Assembly: GCA_036406615.1 (NCBI GenBank)
Contig: DASXAQ010000032.1
Coordinates: 1-7,556 of the forward strand
Reading direction: 5' to 3'
DNA length: 7,556 nucleotides
DNA from: DASXAQ01 sp036406615
GTDB lineage: Bacteria; Actinomycetota; UBA4738
Shown here: in pieces, positions 6,645-7,556 of the stretch
Numbering within the stretch: the first letter of the stretch is position 1
Layout: each line of letters starts with the position of its first letter
Made by a program: the position numbers and the translations under genes
The notes under the pieces: model-generated
Told to the model about the DNA's origin: nothing
The model's input: the letters and a program-made list of their open reading frames with translations, nothing else
Database searches by the model: none

Positions 6645-6671
6645 CACCTCCGCGGAGGCGGGACCGCCTCC
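6645..6671 (-). promoter_or_regulatory. Candidate alternative hairpins over the oxidase ribosome-binding site
   Basis: Read on the minus strand, GGAGGCG (6671-6665) can pair perfectly over 7 bp with CGCCTCC (6660-6654) around a GTCC loop. The same middle segment, from 6660 to 6655, can instead pair over 6 bp (one G-U) with GAGGTG (6650-6645), which contains most of the Shine-Dalgarno, around a CGCG loop. The two pairings exclude each other. Seen as DNA, 6647-6658 is a perfect 12-bp palindrome (CCTCCGCGGAGG) and could equally be an operator. A chance origin in GC-rich DNA is possible. Confidence 0.4.
6647..6651 (-). promoter_or_regulatory. Ribosome binding site of the amine oxidase gene
   Basis: Minus-strand GGAGG lies 10 nt before ATG 6636. 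Another ATG at 6643 is only 3 nt away and out of frame with the oxidase, so 6636 is the likely start. The site forms one half of the palindrome at 6647-6658. Confidence 0.65.
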
Positions 6672-6681
6672 GGCGCCCGAC

Positions 6682-6687
6682 AGCCTA
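6682..6687 (-). promoter_or_regulatory. Candidate -10 (TAGGCT) for the oxidase operon
   Basis: Minus-strand TAGGCT fits TANNNT and would place the transcript start around 6674-6678, giving a leader of about 38-42 nt that holds the SD and the hairpins. No convincing -35 is seen. It lies in the 79-bp divergent gap and is the only good candidate there on this strand. Confidence 0.4.
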
Positions 6688-6706
6688 CCCGGGCGCGACC
6701 GGTAGG
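6684..6706. repeat. Inverted repeat joining the two divergent -10 hexamers
   Basis: CCTACC (6684-6689) and GGTAGG (6701-6706) are exact reverse complements separated by 11 bp. Each arm contains most of the -10 of one divergent promoter. It may simply reflect two similar promoters facing apart, or it may serve as an operator that controls both genes. Confidence 0.6.
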
Positions 6707-6708
6707 GT
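6703..6708 (+). promoter_or_regulatory. Candidate leaderless -10 (TAGGGT) for the reductase gene
   Basis: TAGGGT ends 7 nt before ATG 6716, so the transcript would begin at or next to the start codon. There is no good SD in the intervening TCGTGGC. The nine bases TAGGGTTCG are identical to those before the PPOX gene at 2527. A GACA at 6679-6682 is a poor, badly spaced -35 candidate. Confidence 0.6.
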
Positions 6709-6715
6709 TCGTGGC

Positions 6716-7556
6716 ATGCCCACGGTCCCAGCCGTCAATCGTCAGGTTCGCCTGGCCGCGCGGCCGAATGGCCTGCCGGCGCGCTCCGACTGGCACTTCA
6801 CGCAGGAGCCCGTGGCTGAGCCCGGCCCCGGCGAGTTCCTCGTTCGGGTGGAGTACGTCTCGGTCGACCCCGCCATGCGCGGGTGGGTGTCCGAGCGCAG
6901 GTCGTACTGGCCTCCTGTGGCGATCGGGGCCGTCATGCGGGCCGGCGGCGTCGGTGAGGTGATCCGTTCGAACCATCCGGACCACCCGGTCGGGCAGTAC
7001 GTCGAGGGGCCGTTCGGCGTGCAGCAGTACGCGATCGCCGACGGGCGCGACGTCCGGGCGATCGACCCGGCGGTCGCCCCGCCGCCCGTACACCTGGGCG
7101 CCCTCGGCATGATCGGTATGACGGCGTACTTCGGCCTGCTGGACGTCGGACGCCCCCAGCCGGGCCAGACCGTGCTGGTCTCGGCCGCCGCCGGCGCGGT
7201 CGGCTCGGCCGCCGGGCAGATCGCGAAGATCGTCGGCTGCCGCGCGGTCGGGATCGCCGGCGGGCCCGAGAAGTGCCGCGCGGTCGTCGACGAGTTCGGC
7301 TTCGATGCCGCGATCGACTACAAGGCCGAAGACGTCCGCGCCGCGATCCGGGAACACTGTCCGGACGGCGTGGACGTGTACTTCGACAACGTGGGCGGTT
7401 CCACGCTCGAGGCCTCGCTCGCCAACCTTGCGCGCGGGGCGCGCGTCGTGCTGTGCGGCGCCATCTCGCAGTACAACGCGACCGAGCGGCCGAAGGGGCC
7501 GGCCAACTACATGTCGCTGCTGGTGAACCGCGCGCGGATGGAGGGGTTCCTCGTGT
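6716..7556 (+). CDS. CurA/PTGR-like NADP-dependent medium-chain reductase (3' truncated)
   Basis: The frame stays open to the right edge, giving 280 residues of an expected 330-345; the C-terminal end is missing. It belongs to the zinc-independent medium-chain dehydrogenase/reductase group that includes prostaglandin/leukotriene reductases and bacterial curcumin reductase. These enzymes reduce the C=C bond of alpha,beta-unsaturated carbonyls with NADPH in the cytoplasm. Visible landmarks are the N-terminal VNRQVRLAARPNGLP (7-21), VDPAMRGWV (50-58), GALGMIGMTAYFGL (128-141), the glycine-rich cofactor loop SAAAGAVGSAAGQIAK (156-171), GGPEKC (182-187), and FDNVGGSTLEASLANLARGARVVLCGAISQYN (223-254), which is strongly typical of the group. 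The ligands of the structural zinc lobe are absent, as expected. ATG 6716 is supported by the candidate leaderless promoter and the family N-terminus. It is divergent from the oxidase operon, with 79 bp between the two starts, so shared control is possible; the substrate is unknown. Confidence 0.92.
   Translation, partial: MPTVPAVNRQVRLAARPNGLPARSDWHFTQEPVAEPGPGEFLVRVEYVSVDPAMRGWVSERRSYWPPVAIGAVMRAGGVGEVIRSNHPDHPVGQYVEGPFGVQQYAIADGRDVRAIDPAVAPPPVHLGALGMIGMTAYFGLLDVGRPQPGQTVLVSAAAGAVGSAAGQIAKIVGCRAVGIAGGPEKCRAVVDEFGFDAAIDYKAEDVRAAIREHCPDGVDVYFDNVGGSTLEASLANLARGARVVLCGAISQYNATERPKGPANYMSLLVNRARMEGFLV

Noticed and set aside
5870..7357. Long minus-strand open frame (495 codons) spanning the divergent gap
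   Set aside because: It is antisense to the reductase and out of frame with the oxidase. Its translation is R/G/A/D-rich with no recognisable domain, as expected of a shadow in GC-rich DNA.

Overview
The window is GC-rich (roughly two-thirds G+C by eye). It reads as an ordinary, tightly packed chromosomal segment of a high-GC Gram-positive bacterium, most likely a member of the Actinomycetota. Three things suggest this: a secreted SpoIID/LytB protein with LGFP-type repeats, a PPOX/F420-type small oxidoreductase, and two genes whose start codons lie 6-7 nt after a TAGGGT hexamer, the usual layout of actinobacterial leaderless promoters. I cannot name a genus. I see no RNA genes, insertion sequences, CRISPR array, integrase or phage genes.

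Layout. On the + strand, the C-terminal part of a YyaL/SPATA20-family protein (3-920, cut by the left edge) is followed after 25 nt by a secreted SpoIID/LytB-like protein with C-terminal LGFP repeats (946-2493). A small PPOX-fold flavin/F420 enzyme (2539-2967) comes next, apparently from its own leaderless promoter. It converges tail to tail, with an 8-nt gap, on a minus-strand cluster that reads from right to left: a Tat-exported lipoprotein flavin amine oxidase (6636-4930), a class-III PLP aminotransferase (4912-3554) and an unrecognised small exported protein (3560-2976). These three are separated by 17 nt and by a 7-nt overlap, so they look like one operon. A divergent + strand gene starts at 6716: a CurA/PTGR-like NADP-dependent medium-chain reductase, cut by the right edge.

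How the genes fit together. The minus-strand trio looks like an amine or amino-acid catabolism unit. The oxidase would act outside the membrane, the aminotransferase in the cytoplasm, and the small exported protein would accompany them; the substrate cannot be read from the sequence. The 79-bp divergent region (6637-6715) is the most structured noncoding DNA here. It has back-to-back candidate -10 hexamers that form an inverted repeat. It also has a GGAGG...CCTCC...GGAGG arrangement in which the oxidase ribosome-binding site can be paired or left free.

No wholly new system is evident. The points most worth a second look are that divergent regulatory region, the G8 tract inside the oxidase signal peptide, the SpoIID protein with its HGxGMS motif at the N-terminus, and the unrecognised exported protein coupled to the aminotransferase.
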